Below are positions 21,901 to 32,299 of a DNA stretch of 64,000 nucleotides, piece by piece. Every line of letters begins with the position of its first letter. Positions within the stretch are counted from its first letter, which is position 1. Under the pieces are notes generated by a model. The model made no database searches, was not told the origin of the DNA, and was given only the letters and a program-made list of their open reading frames with translations. The DNA is from Macrocystis pyrifera (taxonomy: Eukaryota; Sar; Phaeophyceae; Laminariales; Laminariaceae), in contig JASSKH010000003.1 of NCBI GenBank assembly GCA_031763025.1, forward strand, positions 18,198,977-18,262,976, given 5' to 3'. The position numbers and the translations under genes were made by a program.

Positions 21901-21959
21901 CGATGGAGTGGTTTAGCACTAAGTGAGCGTTTTTCTGTGTTCCTTCTACCTCAGGGTGT

Positions 21960-22620
21960 ATTAATTTGCCCTTTTCCATCTTCCCAATCGCCAGTTGCGC
22001 TCGCCTCTTTAAATAAAGCCGCCCAACTGTCGTGGTATTGTACCTGGTACGTTCAAACGTATTAGTTTGTTTCTTTTTGTCCACCTTTTTTTGTTTGCTT
22101 TGGGTTGTTTCTTCGTCGAATCGGGTGTGTTGGTCGAATGTTTTCAATCTACCACTGCCGGTTCCGTTCGCTTTCTCCAGCGAAGGCAGCCGAACCGTAG
22201 TGAGACTGTCTTTTCGGGTGTGTCGGTTCGACGTTTTCAATTTACCACTGCCTGGTCCGTTCGCTTTCTCTCGCGAAGGCAGCCGAACTGTAGTGGTATT
22301 GTCTTTTCGAGTGTGTTTGTTGCTGTTTTCAATGCACCTCTACCGGTTCCGTCCGCTTTTTATCCGCGACAGCAGCCGAACCGTCGAGGTATTGTACCTT
22401 CGGGATATGGGTTTCGGTTATTCGCTCTACCACTGCCGGTTCCGCTTGCCTTCATAGCGAACGCCGCCGAACTGTCGTGGTTTTGCACCTTCGGGGTATG
22501 GGATTCGATTGTTCACTCCACCACCGCCAGTCCCGCCTGCCTGTTCAATCGAAGGCCGCCGGACTGTCGTGGTGTTGTGCCTCCGGGTTTTTTGTGTTTA
22601 TATCTTGAACTTGAATCTAC
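21960..22620 (+). repeat. Tandem array of ~92-bp hairpin units
   Basis: Five to six imperfect units. Each holds CACTGCCGGTTCCGTTCGC and GAAGGCAGCCGAACCG, which are self-complementary, so every unit can fold (GGTT...AACC with an inner TTCGC...GCGAA stem). Unit starts are near 22,045, 22,140, 22,232, 22,322, 22,414 and 22,505. A related, more diverged unit lies at about 22,690-22,790. The long open frame across the array reflects the repeat, not a recognised protein. Confidence 0.8.
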
Positions 22621-22799
22621 CACCGCTAAATTGCAGTATCATGGATGATTGTTCTTTCTACTTTTTTGCTACCACGAAATCGTGGTTTTGTACTTCCAGT
22701 AGCAATTTCGTTCTTCGTCAACTTCCCGCCACCCGTTTCCACCGGCCTCCTCTTTGTGAAGGCCGCCGGACGGTGGCGCTGCAGTATTTTCTGCCATGG

Positions 22800-23340
22800 C
22801 TTTTATCTACTCATTTTTATGCTTTTTCAGCTTTTCTTAGCCTGCGTATCTGCGGGACAGATACTTTTTACTTCCTACTTTGTTTTCAGCGTACCGGACT
22901 CGCTTTAGATTCCATGCTTCTGTTGCCGTTTTCCAGGTGTTTCTTTGGCCCCCCTTTGATTGACATCCTTGTCTTAGCCGCGACCAGCCTTGCTACGACC
23001 TACGTTTTTCTGCTTGCCTTGCGGTATACGCGGCATTCCCTAATGCCCTCGCCCTCCTTAGCGTAAGTATTTTCGGAAAAAAGACCGTGACACTTTCCCG
23101 CTTGCGCTAGTGTGTTTACCAGCTGACCACCCGGGTCCCACGTCTTAGTCCATTGGCTCCGCGTTCTCGTCAGCCTCGGGGCCCCACGTTGTAGACCCCG
23201 TTTCATTCAACTCAAGCTTTGCGGCGTACTTTCCGCCAACGTATTGTCTTTCGCCTTCATTTTCCTTCGAACCCTTTGCGCCTTGTCTGGTTTCTTACGT
23301 TTTTTTTTTGTTTTTCCCTTCCGGATATTCGGTTATTTCT
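22800..23340. other. Intergenic, nothing recognised
   Basis: Pyrimidine-rich sequence between the hairpin array and the first LTR-family remnant. No protein family recognised. Confidence 0.45.
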
Positions 23341-24025
23341 TGAATGAGGCGTCGAAGCCTCACTACGAGGTGTGGGGTAGACCTATCACTTCATTTCTGT
23401 GTTGAATCGCCGCAACTTCGATCCCTCTTCCCGATTTTGGGATGATATGGCCATCATCCTTTTATCGCCGTGTGATCTGCATCTACGACTATTCAGGGTG
23501 GGCAAATGTGATGGAGTAGCACATCTATTTCATAGGAACGCATATACCCGCATGCTTATCCTTGTATGGTTGCACATAGCTCTTTGCAGATACCAGATAT
23601 ACCTGTAGACGAATATTGATATGGTTGTTATGTAGACACGTAGGAATATATCTGCAGGCGAATAATATATAGTTTTTACATAGCTCTTAGGGAATATTCA
23701 GTGGAGCAGTTCAGACATCCCCTTTGCCCACAGAACATTATGTTATAAGTTTGGGAACCTTCTGTGTGACAACGTCCCGGTAGAGAACATTCAGTTATAG
23801 TTGAGAATCTTCTGTATGACAACGTCGCGATAGACTGTATCTGCATACAGGTTGGTTTTGGTCGACGTCGGGGCTGAGCTGGGTTCCTGGCGAAGCTCAC
23901 TATCGCTCACTCGAGTTCTCTCCCGTTCTCTCAACTCACTTGAGGAGCATTGATAAGACGTTCGTGAACTACAAGCAGCGTGCTCTACCCAGCACCGACA
24001 CTCCTGAGTCCCTTACCAGCTTATA
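23340..24025 (+). mobile_element. LTR-element remnant: 3' internal end plus LTR (family L), copy 1
   Basis: Shares with copies near 30.0 and 34.9 kb the block TGATCTGCATCTACGACTAT followed by a purine-rich CAGGGTGGGC and then TGTGATGGAG, which looks like polypurine tract plus LTR start. The LTR part contains an internal tandem repeat of about 58 bp (about 23,720-23,830). It is a decayed fragment without coding capacity. Confidence 0.6.
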
Positions 24026-25459
24026 TCTCTGCACCCCAATTCACACATCGATAGGCACATTCACCTTCGCATCGCAAGGGGCAATACGTGTCATAAGCAA
24101 TACCCCAACCTACTGACAGACCAATAGGCATGTTCAATAACCTATTGTCCGTGTGTTAATAAACGAAGCAAAATAAGTCTTTTTACGAAAAGTAATCAAC
24201 ACTAATAATCACCAAATTTAAATTGGTTGATTAGTCATGATTATTTTCGAGATAACTAAATAAACACCGAAATGTAATCACGATTATGATTGAAATATTC
24301 ACGCGGTTTAAAAACGTGATCAATCACGATTTTTTAGTTGATTACCAACCCTCTAGCGACAGCCCTTTTCGTGTCCTCGTTCGCCGCGGACCTCGTCACT
24401 GAAGTTTGAAATGTGGTTCCAGGCGCTTGAATTTTCAGTTTCTCGTATTGCAGTCAAGTATGATTTTTTCTGAGCAGTCGATCGCCAAAATCGGGGATAC
24501 CCGATGCCTTTGTGGCCAAAGTCGGGCACCTTTCTATTTCAGTGACCGCGACAGCCCCACGACGCCATTTCATTGGCCAACGCCGGCCTCCACCCGATGC
24601 TGGCCACATTTGCGGCGGGTACGCCCGACTTTTGCTACTTTACCCCCCAAGAGATACCCGATTATTGTACACATCTACCCGAAAATGGCCAGACTATATT
24701 CGACCACAACGACCAACCACCCACCTCGGGGTTCATGCCCCTATGCCTCTCGTCTCGACGAAGACGAGCAATCTCCATCTGCGTGATGTCCATGGTTATG
24801 TTCATTCTAGACTAGCTCTCTCATTCGCTCTCTCTGCTGTAGAGTGCTGTTTGTTGTACCAACCACACACAGACAACCACTCGCTCTCCCTCCCTCTCTC
24901 TCATTTCTTCTCTCAGACCAGAGGTATAGCACATCCCTCTCTCTCCCCTTCTCCCGAACCAAAAGCAACCTGAGAACAGCAGTAGTATTAGTAGTAGTAG
25001 TGACAGAACATGGGCGACGCTACCAACTTCGTGACAAATAAAGTGTTACTATCGAGGCACAAAGAGTGGGTATCGTATGCAATATATGTTCCTATTTCTG
25101 GCCACACGCTGGAATTCATATTGTGTAGGCAGGGTAAAAATGTCATTTACTTTTTGTCCGACGCTTGAGCCTGAAATTCTCTACACTCAATCTCGTACGG
25201 GTAAGTAAAAGTGTGCTGTCGCGTACCATTAATACCAATGTCCTACTATCTGTGTAGTCATCATGCATCTTTTTTGACACCATGCGCCAGGTTTTGTTCG
25301 GTGCTTTAGGCAGTATTATGTACAATTTCGAATAATAACTTTCGTATAACAGGTACTGAAATGTTGGAGGACGACGGACGAACTACTCGTCGTTCGTACG
25401 AGGGGTCAACTTGGGGTATGATATGAGTCAATTTGCTAAGAGTTTGACGTTGCGTATCG

Positions 25460-25555
25460 TTAACCCTTTTAGTACTGCAGTCCCGTTTTGGGGACAAACT
25501 ACTTGGAAATTAACAGGATTGTGCCCAAAACGGGACTGCGGTTCTAAACGGGTTA
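25460..25555. mobile_element. MITE, ~95-bp family, best-preserved copy
   Basis: Terminal inverted repeats of about 34 bp beginning GTTAACCCTTTTAGTACTGC, with only a few mismatches. The interior is GGGGACAAACTACTTGGAAA as in the other copies. Nested in the centre of the long-armed foldback element. Confidence 0.88.
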
Positions 25556-27373
25556 ACTATTTTGCAAAATACCCAGCTGAGTTCCCTGGAGTACTTCAAG
25601 TTGGGAACTATATAGGTATCTGCCAGTATACCCCCCGAGTATCGAGACCCGATTTGACTGGTACTGGGTGTAGTGGAACTCGCACGACCTTTCTTTGGAG
25701 TTAGTTGTGCGAGCCACCTCGTTTTCACCGCACAATATAACTCTGGTACACTTCAAAATAGTTGACGATACACAACAACAAATTGGCTCATCTCATGTGT
25801 GTGTGTTCTTCACATTAAACCGTTCTTCTACTCGTCGACATCCAGCAGGCCCAGTGTCCGTGCTGATTCTTCACCCTAGAAAAATACGAGCTCTGTGGTC
25901 ACAGACTACGACACAGAGATAACACACCGTAATGCATTAATAGCCTACGCAATACCATGCCTCCGCACTAGGTGCGGCCGACACAACATACATACATACG
26001 CCAGCAACCAAAATACACCATAAAGAAAGAGAAGCAACGAAGAAACCAAACCGAAAAAGAACAAGAAAAAGAAAAAGAAAAGGAGAAGAATCCCAAATAA
26101 ACAAATAAAATGGGAAGCCAAAGCTCAGACACATACATACTTACCCCGAGCATGAGCCAAAAGGGACGTGCAAGGGAAAAGATACGAGAAGGAAAAAGGG
26201 GACTATGCATCCCGGTGAACACTTAACTAAGTAAAAAGAGCAAAGTGAGTGGGCCAAAATACGCTCGTCACCCACCCACTATGTAGTACTTCTTTCATAA
26301 GGATAAGAAGGGAAAACAATCAAAATGCATACCGAACGGCCGCAGCAGTTGGCGGTACGAGTAGCAAAGAAAAGTCCAACCTATTAGTCGGCCTGGTACC
26401 TTGCTACCCTATCTGCGGTCTCTCTGCTACTCTCTTCTACCGTGGTTTCCCTTCTACTCCTCCTGTTCCCCCCCCTGCCCCCATATACTTGTACGGTGTT
26501 CCTTCTACCCCTCCTGCTGTTACCCCTCCCCCCATTCCCTCTAACACTACCTGCAGCGGATGCACGGCACTGTGTACTCAGCTTTGCCTCAGCCTCGTGC
26601 CACCTGCCCATACTCCACGTACGAACGAGCAGCGAGTACGGTATTACGATAGTTCGTCCGTCGTCGTCCAACATATCAGTACATGTTACGTAGTATACGA
26701 AAGTTTTTATTCCAGATACGTACGTATATACTGCCTAAAACACGTGCGAGTCTAAAAGATGCATGATGACTCAAGCACGCGACAGCGCTTACTTACTACT
26801 TAACCCGCACGAGATTGACTGTTAATAATTTCAGGCTCGAGAGTCGGACGAAAATAAGAAAAAATCGTTTTTCGTGCTGAAAATAGGGTGGGACACTGTG
26901 GGACAGACCCTGCCTTACATTAATAAGAATTCCAGCGTGGCCAGATTTTTTTTTATATAGTCTTCAATAAAATAGGAAGAGATGTTGCATAGCAATGCCC
27001 ACTCTTTGTGTCTGGATAGTAACACTTTATTTGTCACGAAGTTGGTAGCGTCGCCCATGATCTATCACTACTACTACTGCTGCTGCTGTGCTTAGTTAGG
27101 TTGCTTTTGGTTCGGGAGAAGGGGAGAAAGAGGGCTGTTCTAACTTTGGTCTGAGAGAAGAGATGAGAGGGAGGGAGGGAGAGCGGTGGTTTTTTCGTGG
27201 TTGGTACAACAGCACTCTACCCTAGAGAGAGCGAATAAAGGGAATTAACTATTATTAACTAATCATGTGGACACCACACGCAGATGGTTATTGCCCGTCT
27301 TAGTCGAGACAAGAGGCATAGAGGCATGAACCCCGAGGTAGGTGGTTGTCGTTGTGGTCGAATTATAGTCTGG

Positions 27374-27908
27374 TGTTAATAATTATGATACTGCTTTGTA
27401 TGAGGTTGAAACCCCGCTCGTTGACGATTTCTTCCTGCCCCTTAAGGCTAGGTCTTTCTTTCATTTTTTTTACGTACTTCGCCGGCTTCGTTGCCTTGCC
27501 GTTCAGAGGTGTGGGAGTGGGTTCTAAGGAGCCGCATCTTCGACTCATGTTCTAGTTCGTGGAATCGGGGTTTCTATGAATTTCCCATAATTCTGCATAT
27601 ATATACGGCTCATCAGAGTGGGCTAGTGCTATGATAATGCTTTGTATGAGGTTGGAAGCCTGGTAATTACCTGGGTTCAGGCACTGGGAACGTATTTGTA
27701 GTACTTGGAAGGCGTATCTTAGGTAGAAAACCAGGGTTTTCCAGAGACGCAAGAGCTTGGTCTCAGTCTCCGCGTGCACAAAACAGGAATATAACTGCTC
27801 TTCTTCTATCTCTAAGCAAGCATCACACGTGAGTACCAACGAGTACCGACTTCATAGGCAAACCTGTTCAGGGATACAAAGTGTCCCGCATGCTTGCTGA
27901 TCTTAACA
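27374..27908 (+). mobile_element. Deleted LTR element nested in foldback arm
   Basis: Begins TGTTAATAATTATGATACTG and ends GATCTTAACA, a TG...CA structure, and is flanked on both sides by CTGG, a 4-bp target duplication. The homologous left foldback arm lacks it, which confirms the boundaries. A second LTR-start-like block (TATGATAATGCTTTGTATGA) at about 27,634 follows a GAGTGGGCTAG purine tract, so it is probably an internally deleted element rather than a simple solo LTR. Broken fossil. Confidence 0.8.
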
Positions 27909-28360
27909 CTGGCCATTTTCGGGTAGGCGGGTACAATAATTGGGCACCTCTTGGGGGATTAGTAGCCAAAATCGGGCATACCCAGCGCAAATAAATGTGG
28001 TCAGCATCGAGTGGAGGCCGGCGTTGGCCAATGAAACAGCGTCCTGGGGCCGTCGCGGTCACTAAAATAAAAAGGTACCCGATTTTGGCCACAAAGGCAC
28101 TAGGTATACCCGATCTAGGCCACTGCTCTTTTTTTGCTTTTTTTCTGCTTCTGTAGAACGAGAAGAACGATTAGTTAACGTACTCGTAGCTTCTGGGTTC
28201 TCCAGTGTAGTCGTTCTACACCAGAAAAAAAATACTTGGCCACAGCGGTAGTACGAGAAACTGAAAATTCAAGATTCTGGGACTACATTTTAAAACTTCA
28301 GCGACGTGGTCCGCCGTGAAGGAGGACACTGTTATAAAAGGAATACCCTGGGATGGGTAA

Positions 28361-28600
28361 TCGATCGGTCTTTTACCCCTATAGCTCAGTAGGTAACACC
28401 TTCGTCACATTTGACGTCGTCCAGGTCACGGGTTCGAACCTCACTTCAAACGTTTCTTTTATAGAAGGACTGCGCGTGCATCCCTAAAAAAACACTTCTC
28501 CCTGGTTCCTCAGGTAATGAAACGAAGCGGGTAGGTCAGCGTACAGACGTATGTATACGGTTCCGACGCCCCGAAGATCCCGCCGTTCAGAGGGGGGGAG
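28361..28600 (+). repeat. tRNA-derived SINE-like unit, copy 1
   Basis: Contains an A-box-like TAGCTCAGTAGG (28,382-28,393) and a B-box-like GGTTCGAACCT about 38 bases later, but stems do not pair as a functional tRNA. The body continues through a T-rich stretch to a G-rich end (GAGGGGGGGAGAGTGTTATA). Confidence 0.6.
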
Positions 28601-28614
28601 AGTGTTATAAGGAT

Positions 28615-28700
28615 TATGGCTGGGCAATCGATCGGTCTTTTACCCCTGTAGCTCAGTAGATAACACCTTCACAACACGACAAGCGCTGTCGCTTTGGTAC
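28615..28700 (+). repeat. tRNA-derived SINE-like unit, copy 2 (truncated)
   Basis: Repeats the head of copy 1 (ATCGATCGGTCTTTTACCCC, then TAGCTCAGTAGATAACACC) and then diverges before the B box. Confidence 0.6.
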
Positions 28701-28727
28701 ACTCGCGGGAGTTCATCAAGGAGCTCA

Positions 28728-28950
28728 CATCACAATGTCATATATGCCCTGCCAAAGTTTGGTTCGATGGAACCGTTCCGAGCTAAAGCAGCAGAACAAA
28801 CGAAAAGTCCTCAGGAAACTAACGGCGGCAGACGTGATTCCAGTGTCCTTGTTGTCGGGAGTTTTGGCAGTATCATCGGTTGTATTTTGTGGGCAGTGTG
28901 CAAAACACAACAGATGTCTCAGACTGTTGTTCGCTGTGAAATATTAGTTA
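28728..28950 (-). repeat. Dispersed repeat, copy 2
   Basis: Reverse-complement match to 18,090-18,290. Short open frames on both strands, none recognised. Probably a non-autonomous element or the 3' part of one. Confidence 0.7.
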
Positions 28951-28969
28951 TTAATTATCATTATTATTA

Positions 28970-30000
28970 GACCGCACGTATACCACTTTGTGGCTCTCTC
29001 ATCTTGATCTCAGAAACATATGGTGCCAAAGAAAGTGGGTGTACACCTCGTATGGACACCAATGTTGGTCCACCAGGTTCCCAAGACGTGAAAATCCGAC
29101 AAAAAAGGGCATCTTGCCACTATATCTAACCCTTGAGATAGTGGCGAGTACAATAACACGTCACTATATTTTCGCCGCGTTTTTTGTTCCGCAAATATAT
29201 ATGATAATACATGCCCTGGCAACATATGAGAACGATACGTAAAATTTGTAAGTATGACGTATACCTGGTCCTACATACGACAACGATACGTATAATTTTT
29301 TAGATATGTACGGGCACTGCAGATTTTTACCGTGCCCACTGCTTATTATTCACTTTTGACGGCGAAATAATATCAGGAAGATGATAGAGCCACGAAGTGG
29401 TACGATAACGTGCGGTCTTATGTTTGCAATCCGACAATGTATATAATAGTGCAGCTGCTCCAAAACAGACTAAGGAACATAACGTTAGTTGTTTTAGGCC
29501 TCGGAGGCGAAGCCCGCGGGAACAGTGTGGAAACCCGTGCTGCTGTATGCAAATACGTAAATACCTACTGATCCATGCAATGATACACTCTCAGCCAATC
29601 AGAGTCGAGGACGTATGCACTGAGACGGCTCTTTAACCCTTCTTTGAAAGGCGGCGTTACATACCTTGCTTGACAGACACCCTTGGCGGCCAAACCCGGG
29701 GGCACGGGGTAAACACCCCCTGTTTTTGAAAACGCCTTTCATATTACTGTAAACCCGTACTTTCCTGGGTTTCTTGAAGCTAGTCTGGACCAGGGTAGTT
29801 GTATTCGATTTTTGCTTTTTGCGTTCAGATCTACAGCAAGCAGCAGCACAATAATATGCCATTGACGTGCTATAAAAAAGGCTTACGTAGTATACAGAGC
29901 AATACTATTACTTCGGCTTCTGTCTCCTTTTCTTTCGTAGTTCTTTGTTTTCGCTTTTGCTGATTTCTCTTTCGCTTCCGCTTTGAGTTCTGTCTTCCTC
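28970..30000. other. Intergenic, nothing recognised
   Basis: Several short duplications (for example GACAACGATACGTA at about 29,225 and 29,280) but no gene or element I can support. Confidence 0.45.
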
Positions 30001-30716
30001 TTCTTCGGTCTCCCTCTAGTGGCTGTTCTCAGTGAACACCCCTTCGTAGTGTTTGGGTCTTATTACCTTTGTGGGGGAATCTATAGCCTCGTTTACTTTT
30101 TTTCGAACAGCCGCATCTTCAACCACCATTCTTTCTTTTGTTCCTGGTCGTTTGGGATGAACTTTGTCATCATCCTTCGACCATCTTGTTGTGATCTACA
30201 TATACGATAATTCAGGGTGGGCTAATGTGATATGAATGAAGTACTCATGGGCTATAGATATAGAAAATATAGTCCGCAGTTTTTTAGTATATGGAATACG
30301 ATAATAATCCAAAGAATGGATCAACCCGGCGGATATTCCGTTAGTCGAGAGTAACGTTCTTTTAGGAATGTTCTCTAGGGCGGATAGCCCGTTAGACGAG
30401 AGTAACGTTGTTCCTTAACAGAGATAGGAGCATAAAATGAGAAGCTTTTATGCTAGCAGAGTAACGATCGGTAGCCATAGGAAAGTTCGGTAGGAGTACG
30501 TAAGATAAGAGGAATTTAGGAGAGCTTGTGGCGTGGGGCGGGACGAGTATATCTGGGCGTCGAGCCCCTCCCCCCTACCTCTCACTTCTCTACAGTGCAC
30601 CTCTTTAGCTCTCGCTATCAATAAAGATCTAAATCAGGAGAAGTGGAGCACTGCTTCCCAGCAGCCAGATACACCTGCGTCCCTTACCCGTACCCTACCT
30701 CGGCCATCACATCACA
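30000..30716 (+). mobile_element. LTR-element remnant: 3' internal end plus full LTR (family L), copy 2
   Basis: Internal end to about 30,225 with TTCAGGGTGGGCTAA, then an LTR of about 491 bp (30,226-30,716) starting TGTGATATG and ending CATCACATCACA, with complementary TGTGAT/ATCACA ends. The LTR has an internal tandem repeat of about 57 bp (GGCGGAT...GAGAGTAACGTT, twice) and an AATAAAG signal at about 30,620. TTGGGTAGTAGGCG follows and may be a primer-binding site. Fossil fragment. Confidence 0.65.
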
Positions 30717-30784
30717 TTGGGTAGTAGGCGTTTGGTGATTAACTATTCACCCTTTTTACTAATAAATACCTATCCAACGGACTA

Positions 30785-31025
30785 AGACCTTAACAAATAG
30801 CGTCGTCGGCAGGACATAGGGTCGTTGGGCGCGAGTTCGAATCTCACGTCCACCATGCAACACTCTTTTTATAGAAAGTGACTTTCCTCACCATGTCAAG
30901 AATCTGAAAAAACGCTTCTGGATCCCCAGAAATTGGAACCGCGTGTTATTGGTGACACGCGTCGACCCGTATTACATTTTATATTATCCGGTCCATTCCA
31001 GGGGGAGGGGGAAGTGTTCAAAGGC
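30785..31025 (+). repeat. tRNA-derived SINE-like unit, copy 3
   Basis: B-box-like GAGTTCGAATCTC followed by the same T-rich body (CTCTTTTTATAGAAAG) and G-rich tail (GGGGGAGGGGGAAGTGTT) as copy 1. The A box is degraded. Confidence 0.5.
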
Positions 31026-31725
31026 TAATAGGTTGGTTAGGCGAATGGCTTGTTAGGGTCATGTAGCCTGTCCGTTGGGCTACTGGTAAAAGGAATAAAC
31101 CAATACCCAACCTAAGCCTGTATAATATATTACAGTCTTCGTTGAGGCCTACTGTTAGCTGTATGTATTCTAATAATGGTAATAGTACAAGGCACTTTCC
31201 GCCCCTCCGGCGGCACATTCGCCGCCCACTACACTCGCTCAGGAAGGAAAAGCACAACAAAATTTAATTATGCTAAGCGAGCAGAGGTTCATGACCGATT
31301 GAATAGTTTTATGATTATCGTAGTAGTAAACTGGCGACTTTGACAATGCCAAAGGAATCCCGCCGCCATGCTTCAGGAAGACGCCACATGTACGAGTACA
31401 ACACCGTCCATATTTTCCTTTTTCAGGCTCTCCCCCAACGACCGTCCAGGGCGCTCCTCCACCGCCACCTCCAGTACCACCTCCAGAACTCACTCCGCCA
31501 GAAGCTAGGGCACCCGACTGGGATCGCTCTATAGCGGGGATGAACGGTAAACCGCGGACATACATGCTACTCATGGCTCCGAGCTTGCACGTGGTGTATG
31601 GCACATCGTGTTGTTGTGCGGAGAGCGAGAGCCTCACGAACTTCAGCGAAAGAGAGTCTGTGTCAATGCTGGAAACTCACCCCTGAAAATAAGTAAACTG
31701 GAACTAATTGTCTTAGAAGTATGCC
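31026..31725. other. Intergenic with an unrecognised open frame
   Basis: The minus strand from about 31,637 down to 31,330 is open and encodes a Gly-rich segment (GVSSGGGTGGGGGGAPW). No family is recognised and codon context is poor, so I do not call a gene. Confidence 0.35.
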
Positions 31726-31728
31726 GGA

Positions 31729-31949
31729 GTGTAGGATCGGCTATTTCGCTCAGTTTTGACAAGATTTGATTCCGAGTCGAGTATATTGAGCTTTCAGTGA
31801 TTTATTTTTCGGACATTTTTTGCGTCACATAGAAAATGGTGTAGGATCGGCTATCTCGTTCAGGTTTGACGGTATTTCGATTCTAAGTCGAGTTTCCAGC
31901 ATCCATATTTCAACCTTTTTCGGGTCATTTTTGTCGAATTTACTTCAAT
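31729..31949. repeat. Tandem duplication, ~110-bp period
   Basis: Two diverged units each opening TGTAGGATCGGCTAT and including TCAG-TTTGAC and AAGTCGAGT. Followed by short T-rich repeats (CTTGAATTTAGTGTG-like) to about 32,040. Confidence 0.75.
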
Positions 31950-32299
31950 CTTGAATTTAGTGTGGGATTCTTATCTTGAAATTTGTATGTTTTTTTACCT
32001 TGGATTTAGTGTATACTTTTATCTTGAGGTTAGTGTGACAGAGCAAAGAAAGCGAATGGCGCAAAGGTAATTTCTCCGAGAAAAAAAGTGTGGCACGATA
32101 AGATAAGCAAGAGCCCAAAGAAACTAAAGAACGCAAAGAAAGCAAAGATCGTACGAGTAGAAGCGACGTCGTAGACTCGCTAAGCGCGGAACAGGTCCTT
32201 ATATTCAAGTGAAATAAAAGACAAACGTAAATAAGTTTAGACTTATGTTTGGCGTAACACTCGTATTGCACTTACCTACGTTATGGGGCCTAACACAGG

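Larger units (their letters stand above)
24345..28355. mobile_element. Long-armed foldback element, ~4 kb, with nested insertions
   Basis: The left arm (about 24,345-25,075) is repeated as the reverse complement on the right (about 26,985-28,355). Shared blocks, outer to inner: GTGTCCTC, GCGGACC, TGAATTTTCAGTTTCTCGTA, TTCATTGGCCAACGCCGGCC, CCTCGGGGTTCATGCC, GTGACAAATAAAGTGTTACT. The arms are about 85 percent alike. The centre (25,080-26,980) has a MITE and no recognised transposase. The right arm is interrupted by a 535-bp LTR-element insertion. Superfamily unknown. Confidence 0.8.

Noticed and set aside
21960-22620. CRISPR array
   Set aside because: Units vary throughout, have no unique spacers, and the DNA is eukaryotic.
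22067-22648. 193-codon secreted-protein-like frame
   Set aside because: It spans the ~92-bp hairpin array; hydrophobic start and repeats come from the DNA repeat, and no family is recognised.
28376-28445. tRNA gene
   Set aside because: A- and B-box-like blocks are present, but acceptor, D and T stems do not pair and similar blocks recur at 28.6 and 30.8 kb, so a SINE-like origin fits better.
31239-31637. Minus-strand Gly-rich coding exon
   Set aside because: Open for about 130 codons but with no motif, no consistent splice sites and a low-complexity core.
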